A DNA stretch of 64,000 nt from Hymenobacter sp. 5317J-9 (lineage in GTDB: Bacteria; Bacteroidota; Bacteroidia; Cytophagales; Hymenobacteraceae). Positions 34,712 to 45,400 of the stretch are shown piece after piece. Where the stretch lies: the NCBI RefSeq assembly GCF_022921075.1, contig NZ_CP095050.1, forward strand, positions 124,001 through 188,000, read 5' to 3'. The stretch's first letter is position 1; the number at the start of each line of letters is the position of its first letter. The notes below the pieces were generated by a model. The model was not told where the DNA came from, ran no database searches, and saw only the letters and a list, made by a program, of their open reading frames with translations. The position numbers and the translations under genes were made by a program.

Positions 34712-34824
34712 AGGGAGGCGGATAAAAAAAGGTGGGCGAAGGTAACTATTTCCGGGCAAGATACAAGCCCGAAACGGCGGCATTGCGGCAGTCTTTTCGG
34801 CAACGCAAAATGCGGCCCAAAGTT

Positions 34825-36141
34825 TTAGCCGGCGGCCTGGGCTTGCTGGCTAAATAGGGCAATCAGGTCGTTTTTCGTGCGGATTTTGCGCTCAAACGAC
34901 CGGATTTTGGTTTGCAGCATTTGCCGGAACGAGTCGTTGGCGGCGCTGGGACTCAGCTTGTCGAGGTTATCGCGCAGCGTGGCCAGCTCGGCCTGGTCGT
35001 CTTTGAGCAGCTCGCGCAGGGTGCTGGCGCGGTAGCGGGCGCGCTCGGCCGGGGCCGTGGGCACGGCCTCGGTGGCGGCACGCTTGCGTAAGTGGTACTC
35101 CAGGGCGCTGAGCTCGAAAATCTTATCGCAGGCCACCATGAAGCGCTGCCAGATGCGGTCCGACTCTTCGCCGCGCACGGTGCCCACCTGCTTCCATTCG
35201 GCCTGCAGGGCTTTGGCCTGATGAATGGCTTCCTGGGGCGGCACGGCCATGAGGGCTTCGGCGCGCTCGGCGAGGGCACGCTTGCGGGCCAGCAGCTGCT
35301 CGGGCGTGGCGGCGGCGCCGGTGCCGGCGGCCTGCTGCGCCGCAATGTGCGCTTTGAGGCGCTCGAAGAAGTGGTTGTTGGCCGCCCGGAAGCGCGTCCA
35401 GAGCTCGGAGGCCTGTTTTTTGGGCAAGCTGCCGTTCACTTCGCGCCAAGCCTGCTGCAACTGCTTGAGCTGACGCGAGGTGGTTTCGAACTGGTCGGAA
35501 TTCTTAAGGTTTTCGGCCTGCTGAATCAGGTCGCGGTAGCGGTTTTGCACGCGCGCCACCATGGCCTTTTTATCGGATTGGAAGGCCTTGCGACGGTCGA
35601 AAAACTCCTGAATGGCGGCCTGAAACCGCGTTTCCAGCTCGTCAGTCATGGCCTTGTCGACGGGGCCGGTTTTGAGCCAACCCTGGCGCAGGTCCTTCAC
35701 CTTTTCGCTGGCCGACACCCACTCCACGCTGTCGCGCAGGGCCTCGGCCTCCTGGATGAAGCCGAGCTTGGTGGCCAGGTTTTTCTCGCGGTTTTGAGCC
35801 ACTGTTACGGCGATGGCTTCTTCGGCCTCGGTGAGGCGGCGGTGCAGGTTAGCAAAGTCGCCCAGGCCGTCGTAGGTCAGCAGCTGCTCCTTCAGGTGCA
35901 GGGCCTTCATCAGGAAGGAGCCTTTGTTGTCGCTGGCCTCCATTTTCACGAGCAGCGAATCTACTTTTGCCCGCAGGGATTCAAAGCGTTGGGCAAAATA
36001 CAGGAGGGCGGCTTCGTCGGTTTCCTTGACCAGGCCTATCTGGCGGGCGGGCTGGGCAAGCACGGGGCGCAGCCACACGCCGCCGGCTTCCACGTAGCCG
36101 TAGCGCTGGGCTTCGGCCAGCAAGTGGTCGGTTGGTTCCAT
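34825..36141 (-). CDS. DUF349-repeat protein
   Basis: 438 residues, almost entirely helical and coiled-coil-like. DUF349 repeats recur through the centre (for example WRETNG-like units: KDLRQGWLKTGPVDKAMTDE, and AWREVNGSLPKKQASELWTRF). The ATG at 36141 (MEPTDHLLAEAQRYG) is used; the longer frame to 36351 has no similarity. DUF349 proteins are common in Bacteroidota; function is unknown, though similar helical repeats are linked to RNA metabolism in other phyla. Confidence 0.85.
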   Translation of the reverse strand: MEPTDHLLAEAQRYGYVEAGGVWLRPVLAQPARQIGLVKETDEAALLYFAQRFESLRAKVDSLLVKMEASDNKGSFLMKALHLKEQLLTYDGLGDFANLHRRLTEAEEAIAVTVAQNREKNLATKLGFIQEAEALRDSVEWVSASEKVKDLRQGWLKTGPVDKAMTDELETRFQAAIQEFFDRRKAFQSDKKAMVARVQNRYRDLIQQAENLKNSDQFETTSRQLKQLQQAWREVNGSLPKKQASELWTRFRAANNHFFERLKAHIAAQQAAGTGAAATPEQLLARKRALAERAEALMAVPPQEAIHQAKALQAEWKQVGTVRGEESDRIWQRFMVACDKIFELSALEYHLRKRAATEAVPTAPAERARYRASTLRELLKDDQAELATLRDNLDKLSPSAANDSFRQMLQTKIRSFERKIRTKNDLIALFSQQAQAAG

Positions 36142-36417
36142 ACTAATGTGTAAGCTCGTGGGTAGGAGTGCGGAATGCGGGGCAGAGCGGTGAAAACGGG
36201 TGAAGTGGCTGAAAAATGGATTGGGAAGGGAATACAAGTTTACGGTAAAAAGGTGATGTAATGATGTAGCCGCGGGGAAACGTGCCCAAAACCGGGTCTG
36301 ACGCTCGGGAACCACCGACGCACGGCCTCGAAAACCCGACGACCGGCGCATGGCCCACTAGCCGCGGTTGCCGTTCTTTGCGCTTGCAATTCGTCCATCA
36401 GCCCTTCCCGACTCCCC

Positions 36418-38082
<1,665 letters not shown>

Positions 38083-38116
38083 TTAGTATTCCTACATTAG
38101 CAACAGCATTGTCAAA

Positions 38117-38148
38117 ACGGCCCGCCGGAATTGCTTCCGGCGGGCCGT
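38117..38148 (-). terminator. 14-bp perfect hairpin between ettA and the accessory cluster
   Basis: ACGGCCCGCCGGAA-TTGC-TTCCGGCGGGCCGT. T4 follows on the minus strand, so it mainly ends the accessory operon. Confidence 0.85.
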
Positions 38149-38193
38149 TCCGATTAATTGAATACAGGCTTTCCAATGTGGCTAACACATGTT

Positions 38194-39585
38194 TTAGCGC
38201 GACGCAGCACCGCTGGCGGCGCCGGAACCTAAGGCAGCGAACAACTTGGCGGCAGCCCTTAAGTCGAGACTAACCCCTACATACCAATCAGACTGGGTTT
38301 CGGTACGCGTAGGAACTGTACTTACGCCGGCTGGCAACACGGACCCAATACCTAGTCCCGAACTGGGGTCTACCACCGTAACGCGGCCAACATGACAACC
38401 GGCTGTTAGGTAGAATAAGCTGCCGAAGACGTCGTAGGTAGCCCCCACGTAGGCATTTTTGAGGGTATTTTCGACCGATAACCCGAAAGTGGGGTAGAGG
38501 CGCTGGTACAACGGAACGCCCGTTCTCCGCTTTTCGACGTCGCGGCGCCCCCAGATGTAATGAGTATAAGAGAAAACGTAGTGCAATTGGGGGGCTTGTT
38601 CGGTCACCGTGATGACGTTGTCGGCGCCTTTGGCTACAGTGCCAAACGAGCGGTCCGTTAGCCAAGAGCAAACCGGACCAAAAGAAAGCGCGCCCTGGTA
38701 GAGCGGGTGAACGCCGAAATCAAAGTCGCTGAGCGGAGTGCTGACGCCGTTGGTGCCCAACCGCGACAATTGCACCTGCCCCCTGCCCGGCGCGAAATCA
38801 GCCAATTCAACCCTAGCCAACCCGCAGTCGGACACTTTGGCCGCCTTCCTGATAAAGGCATCGGTGTTCGTGCCTTCGCCGACCACCCGGTACACGCCCA
38901 CATCCCGGAAAGCGGACTTGCGTTGCACCAACAGCTTATCTAATTCGGTCCGCGGCCCGCGCACTACTATCACAATTTTATCATCCTCGTCTATCACGTC
39001 GCCCGGGCGATACAACACATTGCCGGTGTGTGACACAATAAAGGTAGCCGTGTTGTTCGCGTCATCGTACAGCGCTTTTGCGAAAGCCACTTTCTCCGCA
39101 TCGGTAGCCGGGTCGCCGGCGGCCACGTCGCAGTCCGCTCCTCCTGTTTCGGGAGGAGCAACGTTTATTTCTACGGATGCTTTTGCATCCGTTGGTGTTC
39201 CGTTATCGAAAAATAGTAAAGTGGCCTGACGGGCAGGCATTGGGTCTATGGTGGCTCCGCTCAACTCAAACCGCGCCGTAGCGCCAGTGGCACCGCTCGC
39301 TGGAGCCAACTGAACCACCATGGGGGAGCCACCTCCCGCCGGTGCACTGCCTTTTAATTGCGCCGTGAGTTTATCGCAATTCAGCCCCTCGCAGGTTACT
39401 TCCAGCACCTGCTTGTCGGTGTTGCCTATTTTGTTACGCGCCGGGTCAAAGCCTGCGTTGTTCAGGAACTTGTAGCTATCCCCCGTTTTCTTAATGGTTG
39501 TTTTCCATACCACCTGCGCCTTTACCGGGCTTGCGCCAACCAAAAGAGGGGCCAAGCACAGGAAAATCTTGTACGTTTTTTTCAT
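38194..39585 (-). CDS. Hypothetical secreted or outer-membrane protein of the accessory cluster
   Basis: 463 residues, signal peptide MKKTYKIFLCLAPLLVGASPVKAQ. The N-terminal region (about 25-135) looks like a beta-sandwich (VVWKTTIKKTGDSYKFL). The middle is mixed. The C-terminal region (about 330-450) alternates hydrophobic and polar residues like outer-membrane strands (NAYVGATYDVFGSLFYLTAG, DWYVGVSLDL), which suggests a barrel or OM-associated fold. Codon use appears less GC-skewed than the neighbours. It is the last gene of the protease-amidase cluster. No homologue recognised. Confidence 0.7.
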   Translation of the reverse strand: MKKTYKIFLCLAPLLVGASPVKAQVVWKTTIKKTGDSYKFLNNAGFDPARNKIGNTDKQVLEVTCEGLNCDKLTAQLKGSAPAGGGSPMVVQLAPASGATGATARFELSGATIDPMPARQATLLFFDNGTPTDAKASVEINVAPPETGGADCDVAAGDPATDAEKVAFAKALYDDANNTATFIVSHTGNVLYRPGDVIDEDDKIVIVVRGPRTELDKLLVQRKSAFRDVGVYRVVGEGTNTDAFIRKAAKVSDCGLARVELADFAPGRGQVQLSRLGTNGVSTPLSDFDFGVHPLYQGALSFGPVCSWLTDRSFGTVAKGADNVITVTEQAPQLHYVFSYTHYIWGRRDVEKRRTGVPLYQRLYPTFGLSVENTLKNAYVGATYDVFGSLFYLTAGCHVGRVTVVDPSSGLGIGSVLPAGVSTVPTRTETQSDWYVGVSLDLRAAAKLFAALGSGAASGAASR

Positions 39586-39599
39586 AGTAAAAGCCAGAA

Positions 39600-40696
39600 T
39601 TAATGAGTTGGTATCTGACACGCAAGCCGGTCGAGGACTAAGCTGATGGGCGTAAAAACCTGCAAATCGGAACCGTCGCTGCCCCCACTAAAAGCCCCAG
39701 AACCAAGTTTTGCCGGTCAAGTATGACTGCCCCCGAATCGCCTGGGCTGGCCTGAATGCGCACCACAATTGCATCAATTAGGTCTTCCTGGGGCAGGTAG
39801 TTGTGCAGCGACTGTATCATTCCGAGCTGGTACCCCGACACAGCCCCGTACATCCACACGGGCATGCCCCGGTCACTGTCTACTACGGGTCGCCAACCAT
39901 TAACCCGGCCGATTTCCGGGATGTAGTCAATCATGGTATCCGGGTCGGCTACTTCGATGGCGGCAGCATCGGTTTCGTGCATGGTTCCGCGCAGAAACCG
40001 GCCCACCAGTACCGAAGTACTGGTTTGGGGCCATGGCGCAAACAGCTCTAGTCCCGGAGGGGTGTCATCCCCCACCACATGTTGAGCCGTTAGGGCAACC
40101 ATGCTGGCCGAGGCGTTGTCTTGGGCCAATACGCCCAACGTGCCTCGGCTATTGCCTTGCCCTAGGCTGCTGCCGCCACTGGTGTTGCGTCGAAACTTGC
40201 CAAACTCCACTACGTCAACGCCCACCGCGTCACCATTTGCAGCGCGCAATGTGGTGGGTATCGCCAGCCGGCTGCCCAGTTCCGCATCCATGAGTTTGCG
40301 TTCCACATATACCGTGATTGTTTTTTCCGCCTGCCAAATACCGGACTTTACCCGGTGTCCCAAGCCAATACCTATCACGCCCGGCCAGTTCGTCAACGTT
40401 TCCTGATGCTCGACCAGAACACGGTCCAGACGCGCCCATTCTCGGTTCTGCAGCCTTTTTTTCGGATGGCCTGTAGTGCGCCGGGCCAGTTGCATTCGCC
40501 CGGCTTCACTCAATTGCCGCGCATAGTCCACGGCTTGTGCTGCTTCAAGTGCCGAACCGATTTGTGCACGCACTGCTTGGGTACCTGCTTCAATAAAGGT
40601 TTGAGCTAATGCCGTCAACTCCGTTGGCGCCAGTTTTTTACGCAAGCTTTTCGCCAACCTTTCAATCATGCGATCTATTGAAGGAGTTTCCATCAT
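39600..40696 (-). pseudogene. Trypsin-like serine protease with one frameshift near the C-terminus
   Basis: The catalytic triad is visible: His206 in ALTAQHVV, Asp243 in ETDAAAIEV and Ser321 in SPGDSGAV. Residues 1-80 are helical; 105-165 (GVIGIGLG ... KTITVYVERKL ... VGVDVVEFGKF) resembles the domain that precedes bacterial Nal1-like proteases. As read, it stops at 39638 (352 residues) with an odd tail. Adding one G to the run of five at 39682-39686 (five C on the plus strand) restores VGGSDGSDLQVFTPISL and a stop at 39600, as a trypsin fold needs. There is no signal peptide, so it may act in the cytoplasm. Confidence 0.85.
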
Positions 40697-40762
40697 TAAC
40701 CAGTTGGTTTTCAGTTTGCAGATTTAGTAAAGCACTGCCACTAATCCGGCCCGCAGCGGCAA

Positions 40763-41575
40763 TTAGCGCACGGCCCCGCTCCAGCAAAAGAGCCCGCCGG
40801 GGCTGAGCTCGTACCAGTCGTCGTTGCCGCTCACGGCTTCGCCCACCACGCGGCCCTGCACCGCCAGCACCGCCCCGGCCGGCACCTGCCGGGCCACCGG
40901 CGCGCGTCGAAACGGTTCGCCCTGCCGGATGTTGACCAGGCCCTGGGCGGCTACGCTGCTGGGCAGCGGCGGCAAGCCGGGCAGCGTCCCGCCAATGCTC
41001 TGAAAGATGGCCGTGACGTCGGCCAACAGCTGCGGAAACGTGCGGCGGCTATGCGACAAGCCCGCCACCGGGTCGAACTTTCGGCCGGGGTCGAGAAAGC
41101 AATGGCCGGTGATGTCGCGCCGCGGGTCGAGCTGAAAATGGACGCAGAGGTAGGCCAGCAGCCACACGTAGCGCCGGTAGGCTTCGTCGGCATTGATGGC
41201 CCCGCCGTAGCAATACTCCACCCCAATGGCCGCATCGTTGGAGTTACAGCCGTAGAGGATGTTGTCTTCGCGCCGGTCGTACAGCACATGCCAGGCTTTT
41301 TCGGGCGGGGCCGTGAGGGCCGGCACGCACTCCAGAATCTGGTGGTCGTCGACGAATAAATGGGCCGAAGCGGGTGGCTTAATCAGGTAGGTGTCGCGGT
41401 AGTAGCGCACATTGCCGGCAGCCGTCGAGCCCGGATTACCGGTGTCGTGGGCCACCAGAAAGCGCGCCCGCAACGGGTCGGGGCCGGGAGCCGTGAGGGC
41501 GAAGCCACGACGGCGGGTGCCTAAGGGCAGGTAAGCGGGCAAAATGTCAAATTCGCGGTCGGGGTACTGTTTCAT
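40763..41575 (-). CDS. N-acetylmuramoyl-L-alanine amidase (Amidase_2) with a C-terminal SH3-like domain
   Basis: 270 residues. Probable zinc ligands are His43 (VAHDTGNP), His158 (TGHCFLDPG) and Asp168, with Lys166 nearby (GRKFDP). The last 55 residues (LVNIRQGEPFRRAPVARQVP...) look like an SH3-type wall-binding domain. There is no signal peptide, unusual for a resident wall enzyme and reminiscent of phage lysins, which need a holin or another route. It lies between the protease and the membrane protein in a same-strand cluster. Confidence 0.85.
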   Translation of the reverse strand: MKQYPDREFDILPAYLPLGTRRRGFALTAPGPDPLRARFLVAHDTGNPGSTAAGNVRYYRDTYLIKPPASAHLFVDDHQILECVPALTAPPEKAWHVLYDRREDNILYGCNSNDAAIGVEYCYGGAINADEAYRRYVWLLAYLCVHFQLDPRRDITGHCFLDPGRKFDPVAGLSHSRRTFPQLLADVTAIFQSIGGTLPGLPPLPSSVAAQGLVNIRQGEPFRRAPVARQVPAGAVLAVQGRVVGEAVSGNDDWYELSPGGLFCWSGAVR

Positions 41576-41607
41576 AACTCATCGTAAAAAATGGAGCAGC
41601 AACAGGT

Positions 41608-43077
41608 TTAGCCCATGGCCAGGCTGGCATCGGGGGCGCCGCCTAGGGTGCCGACGGGGGGTTGGGCTTCGTTGTCGTCGCCCTCGTCGTCGCGGCGGGT
41701 GGGGGTGCCATCGGGTAGCACCGTCGGCGCGGGTGCGGCAGGCGCCGGGGAAGCGCCCGGGGCCAGGCCGCCGTTAGCAGACGTGCCAGAGGAGCTGGCG
41801 CTGGCAGGAGTCACGTTCACGATGGTGGTGGCTCCGCCCGAACCCGCCAACGTGCGCTGCACCACCGGTCCCGCACCCACCGGTGCCCCCGGAACGCCGG
41901 CCACCTCTTTGGCCGCAGCTGCGTCGGGCGACGCAGGTTTGCTTTCCTGGTATTTGCCAAACAAAAACCCGGTCGTGCTGATGGAAATCAACCCCAGCAG
42001 GCCCTCGTCCAGGGGGGGTATGTTCCACAGCCGCCACACGTGCCGCACGAAGTACAGCCCCACCAGTAAGTTGAACAGCAGGAATTGGATGCGCGCGATG
42101 CTAAAGCGGTTTTGCTCGGCCAGGATGTCGCGCCAAAAGCCCTTGCTCACGTCGTTCACGCTGGGCCCTTCGGCGCTGGCGTTCACCTGGTCGCTGGTGA
42201 TGCCGCGGCTGAACAGGTTGCCGCCCAGGCTGATGCCCAGCAGCCCCAGCAGGCTCACGGGAATGGCCGCCAGCTCACCGGTCACGAGGTAGCACAACAG
42301 GTAAGCACTGAGAATGAGGAACGTCCAGAACACCAACTGCACTTTGCTGAGGCTGAACGGCACCGATTCGTATTGCTTGCCAATCATGTCGGTACGGTCC
42401 ATATCCTGGTCGTTCAGGTTGCCGCGGAGGATGTCGCTTCGCACCAGGTTGCTGTGCCAGCACAGGTAAAGCAACACGGCCAGCAGCGCACCCACCAGAA
42501 AAAGGCCCAGGTTGAGTTCGTTGCGGCGCACCAGCTCCAGGTAGATGTTGTGGTCCTGCGGAAAGGCTTCGCCCAATTGACCGTTTTCGAACCCGATGCC
42601 AATGTGGGCCTTGTGGTCCAGCTTGCTCCGCACCCGGTAAAAAAGCTGCCAGATGGGCTCAGTACTAGGGTTGCGGAGCAATAAGAAGCGTACCCTGGCC
42701 GTATCGGCGCGGTTGAGCAGGTCCACGGCTTCCGGCGCCATTGGAAAGCCTACACCGTCGATAAACAGCCGCAGCTCGGTGGGTTTGCGCTTGTATGTAT
42801 CCAGGGCTTTGGCCAGGCCGCGCACGCGCAGCACCACGTGGTCGCCCAGCTGCAGGCTGTCGCGGCGCTTGCTGGAAAGATTGTAAACGTCCGTTATCTG
42901 TACCGGGGAGGTGGTAGCGTCGGCGCCCGCCGTCTTCGCGGCCGCCGCTGCCCCAGGGGCCGCCATGCCGGCTTTGGCTTGCTTGGCAGAGTCGGCCGCC
43001 GACATTTGAGCCGCGGCTTCCCGCATTCCCGAAACGAACAGCAAAAGGATGCAGAGCAAGAAACGAGGAGCGCGCAT
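41608..43077 (-). CDS. Inner-membrane protein with a duplicated two-helix module
   Basis: 489 residues. Signal-like N-terminus (to about 24), a periplasmic beta-type domain (about 60-180), a single membrane helix (about 190-208), then two related modules at 241-291 and 325-375. Both start FS..+.Q and end LLGL..IS..G.LF, align without gaps over 51 residues and share 13 identities. An Ala/Pro/Gly-rich acidic tail follows. No named family recognised. It starts the cluster with the amidase, protease and secreted protein, so it may anchor or sense for them. Confidence 0.8.
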   Translation of the reverse strand: MRAPRFLLCILLLFVSGMREAAAQMSAADSAKQAKAGMAAPGAAAAAKTAGADATTSPVQITDVYNLSSKRRDSLQLGDHVVLRVRGLAKALDTYKRKPTELRLFIDGVGFPMAPEAVDLLNRADTARVRFLLLRNPSTEPIWQLFYRVRSKLDHKAHIGIGFENGQLGEAFPQDHNIYLELVRRNELNLGLFLVGALLAVLLYLCWHSNLVRSDILRGNLNDQDMDRTDMIGKQYESVPFSLSKVQLVFWTFLILSAYLLCYLVTGELAAIPVSLLGLLGISLGGNLFSRGITSDQVNASAEGPSVNDVSKGFWRDILAEQNRFSIARIQFLLFNLLVGLYFVRHVWRLWNIPPLDEGLLGLISISTTGFLFGKYQESKPASPDAAAAKEVAGVPGAPVGAGPVVQRTLAGSGGATTIVNVTPASASSSGTSANGGLAPGASPAPAAPAPTVLPDGTPTRRDDEGDDNEAQPPVGTLGGAPDASLAMG

Positions 43078-43240
43078 AACCAGAGCGTTAAGAATCAGAC
43101 GATGAGGAAGCTGCTTTCGCGAAAAAGCATTTCCACCGAAGCATCAAGGGCGGCCAGGGCATATTGCCAAACCATCTTTTTGATACCCGTAAAACTCGCC
43201 TTTCTACAGCGCCTTATGCATCAGTGCCATCACTGAAGTT

Positions 43241-43870
43241 TCACGCCACCCAGCCCTCCCGCACGGCCCTTGCCGCCAGCCCCACCAGCGTGCGGGTGCC
43301 GGCCTTCTGCAGCAGGTTGCGCCGGTGGGTTTCCACCGTGCGCACGTTGATAAACAGCCGGTTGGCAATTTCTTCGTTGCAGCAATCGGCCACCACCAAG
43401 CGTAGCACCTCCATCTCGCGGCGGCTGAACCGCCCGGTAATGGCGTAGGCCGGCACCATGCGCGCTGCGGGCGCGGCGTTGCCAGGCAGTGCCGCCAGCC
43501 ACGGCGAAATGGCGGCCGCCAGTGCGTGCGGCGGCACATGGCTGGGCACAAACAAACAGGCATCGGAGTCGGCGTGCAAGGGCGCCTCGTGGGCCAAGGT
43601 GCGCGCATCGGCCAGCACCAGCAGGCGTTGCGAAGGGCGGGCCTGGCGCAGGCGGTTGAGGACGCGGGGCAGATTCAGCAGACCCGGCAATGCGCCTTCC
43701 AGCACCAGCAGGCTATAGAAATGATGGGTGGCCAGTTCTTCTGCCTGGGAGGCATCGGCAGTGAGGGTAATGGCCAACTCGGGGCATTGCTCGCGCAACA
43801 CGGCTAACAAGCCTTGCCGAAACAGTGTGGGAGCGGCCGCAACCAAGGCCGTTGGGGTAGAAACAGGCAT
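43241..43870 (-). CDS. NarL/LuxR-type regulator with a degenerate receiver
   Basis: 209 residues. The N-terminal domain has the receiver layout, but the acidic pair is replaced by AAAP (ALVAAAPTLFRQGLLAVL) and the phosphoacceptor Asp by Glu (LLVLEGALPG). The C-terminal LuxR HTH is intact (FSRREMEVLRLVVADCCNEEIANRLFINVRTVETHRRNLLQK). It probably acts without phosphorylation. The next gene on the same strand, 164 bases away, is the membrane protein of the accessory cluster, so it may control that cluster. An AT-rich stretch at about 43960-44010 lies upstream. Confidence 0.85.
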   Translation of the reverse strand: MPVSTPTALVAAAPTLFRQGLLAVLREQCPELAITLTADASQAEELATHHFYSLLVLEGALPGLLNLPRVLNRLRQARPSQRLLVLADARTLAHEAPLHADSDACLFVPSHVPPHALAAAISPWLAALPGNAAPAARMVPAYAITGRFSRREMEVLRLVVADCCNEEIANRLFINVRTVETHRRNLLQKAGTRTLVGLAARAVREGWVA

Positions 43871-43959
43871 GATGCTGGCAGAAAAGAAGGTTTCCGCCCC
43901 GGTGCTACTGCGCAAGGCAGCGTGGGCCCGAGCAGCAACAGGAAGGGCGCCGCAAAGTA

Positions 43960-44010
43960 TAAATTATAATTGAATTATCAATAATATAAATTCTATATGC
44001 TTTGCTTTAT
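43960..44010. promoter_or_regulatory. AT-rich upstream region of the LuxR-type gene
   Basis: About 50 bases of unusually AT-rich DNA (ATAAATTATAATTG, TATAAATTCTATATG) in an otherwise GC-rich window, 90-140 bases before the regulator's start. A likely promoter or binding region for the regulator and perhaps a transfer boundary. Confidence 0.45.
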
Positions 44011-44064
44011 CCGTATAACCTCGGCTGTGACTGAGCTTGCTGACCGTTAACCAACAAGCGCGAA

Positions 44065-44098
44065 AAAGCCGCTGCTCCAGTTAAGGAACAACGGCTTT
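44065..44098 (-). terminator. Terminator of the zinc-peptidase gene
   Basis: AAAGCCG pairs with CGGCTTT with a partly paired inner stem; on the minus strand T5 follows. Confidence 0.65.
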
Positions 44099-44120
44099 CC
44101 GACATTAGCTAAGCGGCGGC

Positions 44121-44798
44121 TTAATTGCGCCGACTACCGCTCATAAAAATGCTGACGTAGTACAGCAGCGTGGCCAGCGAGCTAATGGCGGCCACCACGT
44201 AGGTCATGGCCGCCCACCAAAGGGCGTCCTTGGCCATGGCGTGCTCCTGCACCGTCACCACGCCGCGCTGGTCCATCCAGGCCAAGGCCCGGCGCGAAGC
44301 GTCAAACTCGACGGGCAGCGTCACGAACGAAAACAGCGTGGTGAGCGAAAACAGCGCAATGCCCACGCCCAGCGGAATCACCGAACGGTTAATCATGAAC
44401 ACGCCGGCGAGCAAAATCCACGGCATCCAGGTTGACACCGCGCTTAGGGCCGGCACCATGGCCGAGCGGAATTGCAGCATGGAATAGGCCGTGGCGTGCT
44501 GCACGGCGTGGCCGCATTCGTGGGCCGCAATGGCGGCCGCGGCGGCGCTGCGCTCGGCGTACACGCCCTCGCTCAGGTTCACGGTTTTGTCGGTGGGGTT
44601 GTAGTGGTCGGTGAGGCGGCCTTCGGTGCTGATGATGCGCACGTCGGTGATGCCGTGGTCGGCCAGCATCAGCTCGGCAATTTGCGCGCCCGTCAAATTG
44701 GCACGCAGGCCCACCTGGGCGTATTGCTTGAACTTGCTGCGGAGGCGCCACTGGATGCCCCAACTAACCAGCATCAGCAGAATCAACAGGAAATACAT
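44121..44798 (-). CDS. Neutral zinc metallopeptidase, YugP-like
   Basis: 225 residues. The zinc motif HECGHAVQHA (HExxH-like, near residue 92) is preceded by hydrophobic residues, and four membrane segments are visible (near 1-15, 118-140, 145-165, 195-215). Matches the Zn-peptidase_2 (YugP) family. The role of these peptidases is not well known. Confidence 0.88.
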   Translation of the reverse strand: MYFLLILLMLVSWGIQWRLRSKFKQYAQVGLRANLTGAQIAELMLADHGITDVRIISTEGRLTDHYNPTDKTVNLSEGVYAERSAAAAAIAAHECGHAVQHATAYSMLQFRSAMVPALSAVSTWMPWILLAGVFMINRSVIPLGVGIALFSLTTLFSFVTLPVEFDASRRALAWMDQRGVVTVQEHAMAKDALWWAAMTYVVAAISSLATLLYYVSIFMSGSRRN

Positions 44799-44825
44799 GG
44801 CGAAAAAGAAAAGTGGTGAAACAAG

Positions 44826-45305
44826 CTAGGTGGACTGCAAAATGCGCTCCACGATGCGAGAGGTGCTGTAGCCCTGCACTAATGGCACGGTCAGCACCTG
44901 CCCGCCCCGGTTCAACACCAGCTCGTGCCCCACAATTCCGTCGATGGCGTAGTCGTCGCCCTTCACCAGCACGTCGGGCTGCACCAGCTCAATGAGGGCC
45001 AGCGGCGTGGGCTCGCCAAACAGCACCACTGCATCCACAAAGGCCAGTGAGGCCAGAATACGGGCCCGCGCGTGCTCGTCCTGAATGGGCCGGCCGGGCT
45101 TGAGGGCGCCCACCGAGGCGTCGGTGTTCAGGCCCACCACCAGGGCGTCACCGAGGTGCCGGGCCTGCTCCAGGTAGTCCACGTGGCCCAAGTGCAGCAG
45201 GTCGAAGCAGCCGTTGGTGAACACCACTTTGCGGCCTGCCGCGCGCCAGGCCGCCACTGTAGCCGGTAGCTGTTCACGCGTCTGGATTTTGTCTTTGGTC
45301 CACAT
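44826..45305 (-). CDS. rfaE2: D-glycero-beta-D-manno-heptose 1-phosphate adenylyltransferase
   Basis: 159 residues. Nucleotidyltransferase core with FTNGCFDLLHLGHVDYLEQA, and the C-terminal STSRIVERIL motif. This is the adenylyltransferase half of HldE, here as a separate protein. It makes ADP-heptose for lipopolysaccharide. The ATG at 45305 is used rather than the upstream in-frame start, which reads through a palindrome. Confidence 0.88.
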   Translation of the reverse strand: MWTKDKIQTREQLPATVAAWRAAGRKVVFTNGCFDLLHLGHVDYLEQARHLGDALVVGLNTDASVGALKPGRPIQDEHARARILASLAFVDAVVLFGEPTPLALIELVQPDVLVKGDDYAIDGIVGHELVLNRGGQVLTVPLVQGYSTSRIVERILQST

Positions 45306-45314
45306 GCCGTAAAT

Positions 45315-45400
45315 GAGTGAGTTAGTAAATGAGTAAATGGGCGAATGTCGAAGCGGCGTAATATGATTTACGCACTTACTCAATTTACCAGCTTACTCGC
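45315..45400. repeat. Palindrome of degenerate 8-bp units before rfaE2
   Basis: Units GAGTGAGT, TAGTAAAT, GAGTAAAT, GGGCGAAT at 45315-45346. The reverse complement recurs with about 80 percent match at 45369-45400 and overlaps the stop codon of the upstream membrane-protein gene. Confidence 0.6.
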
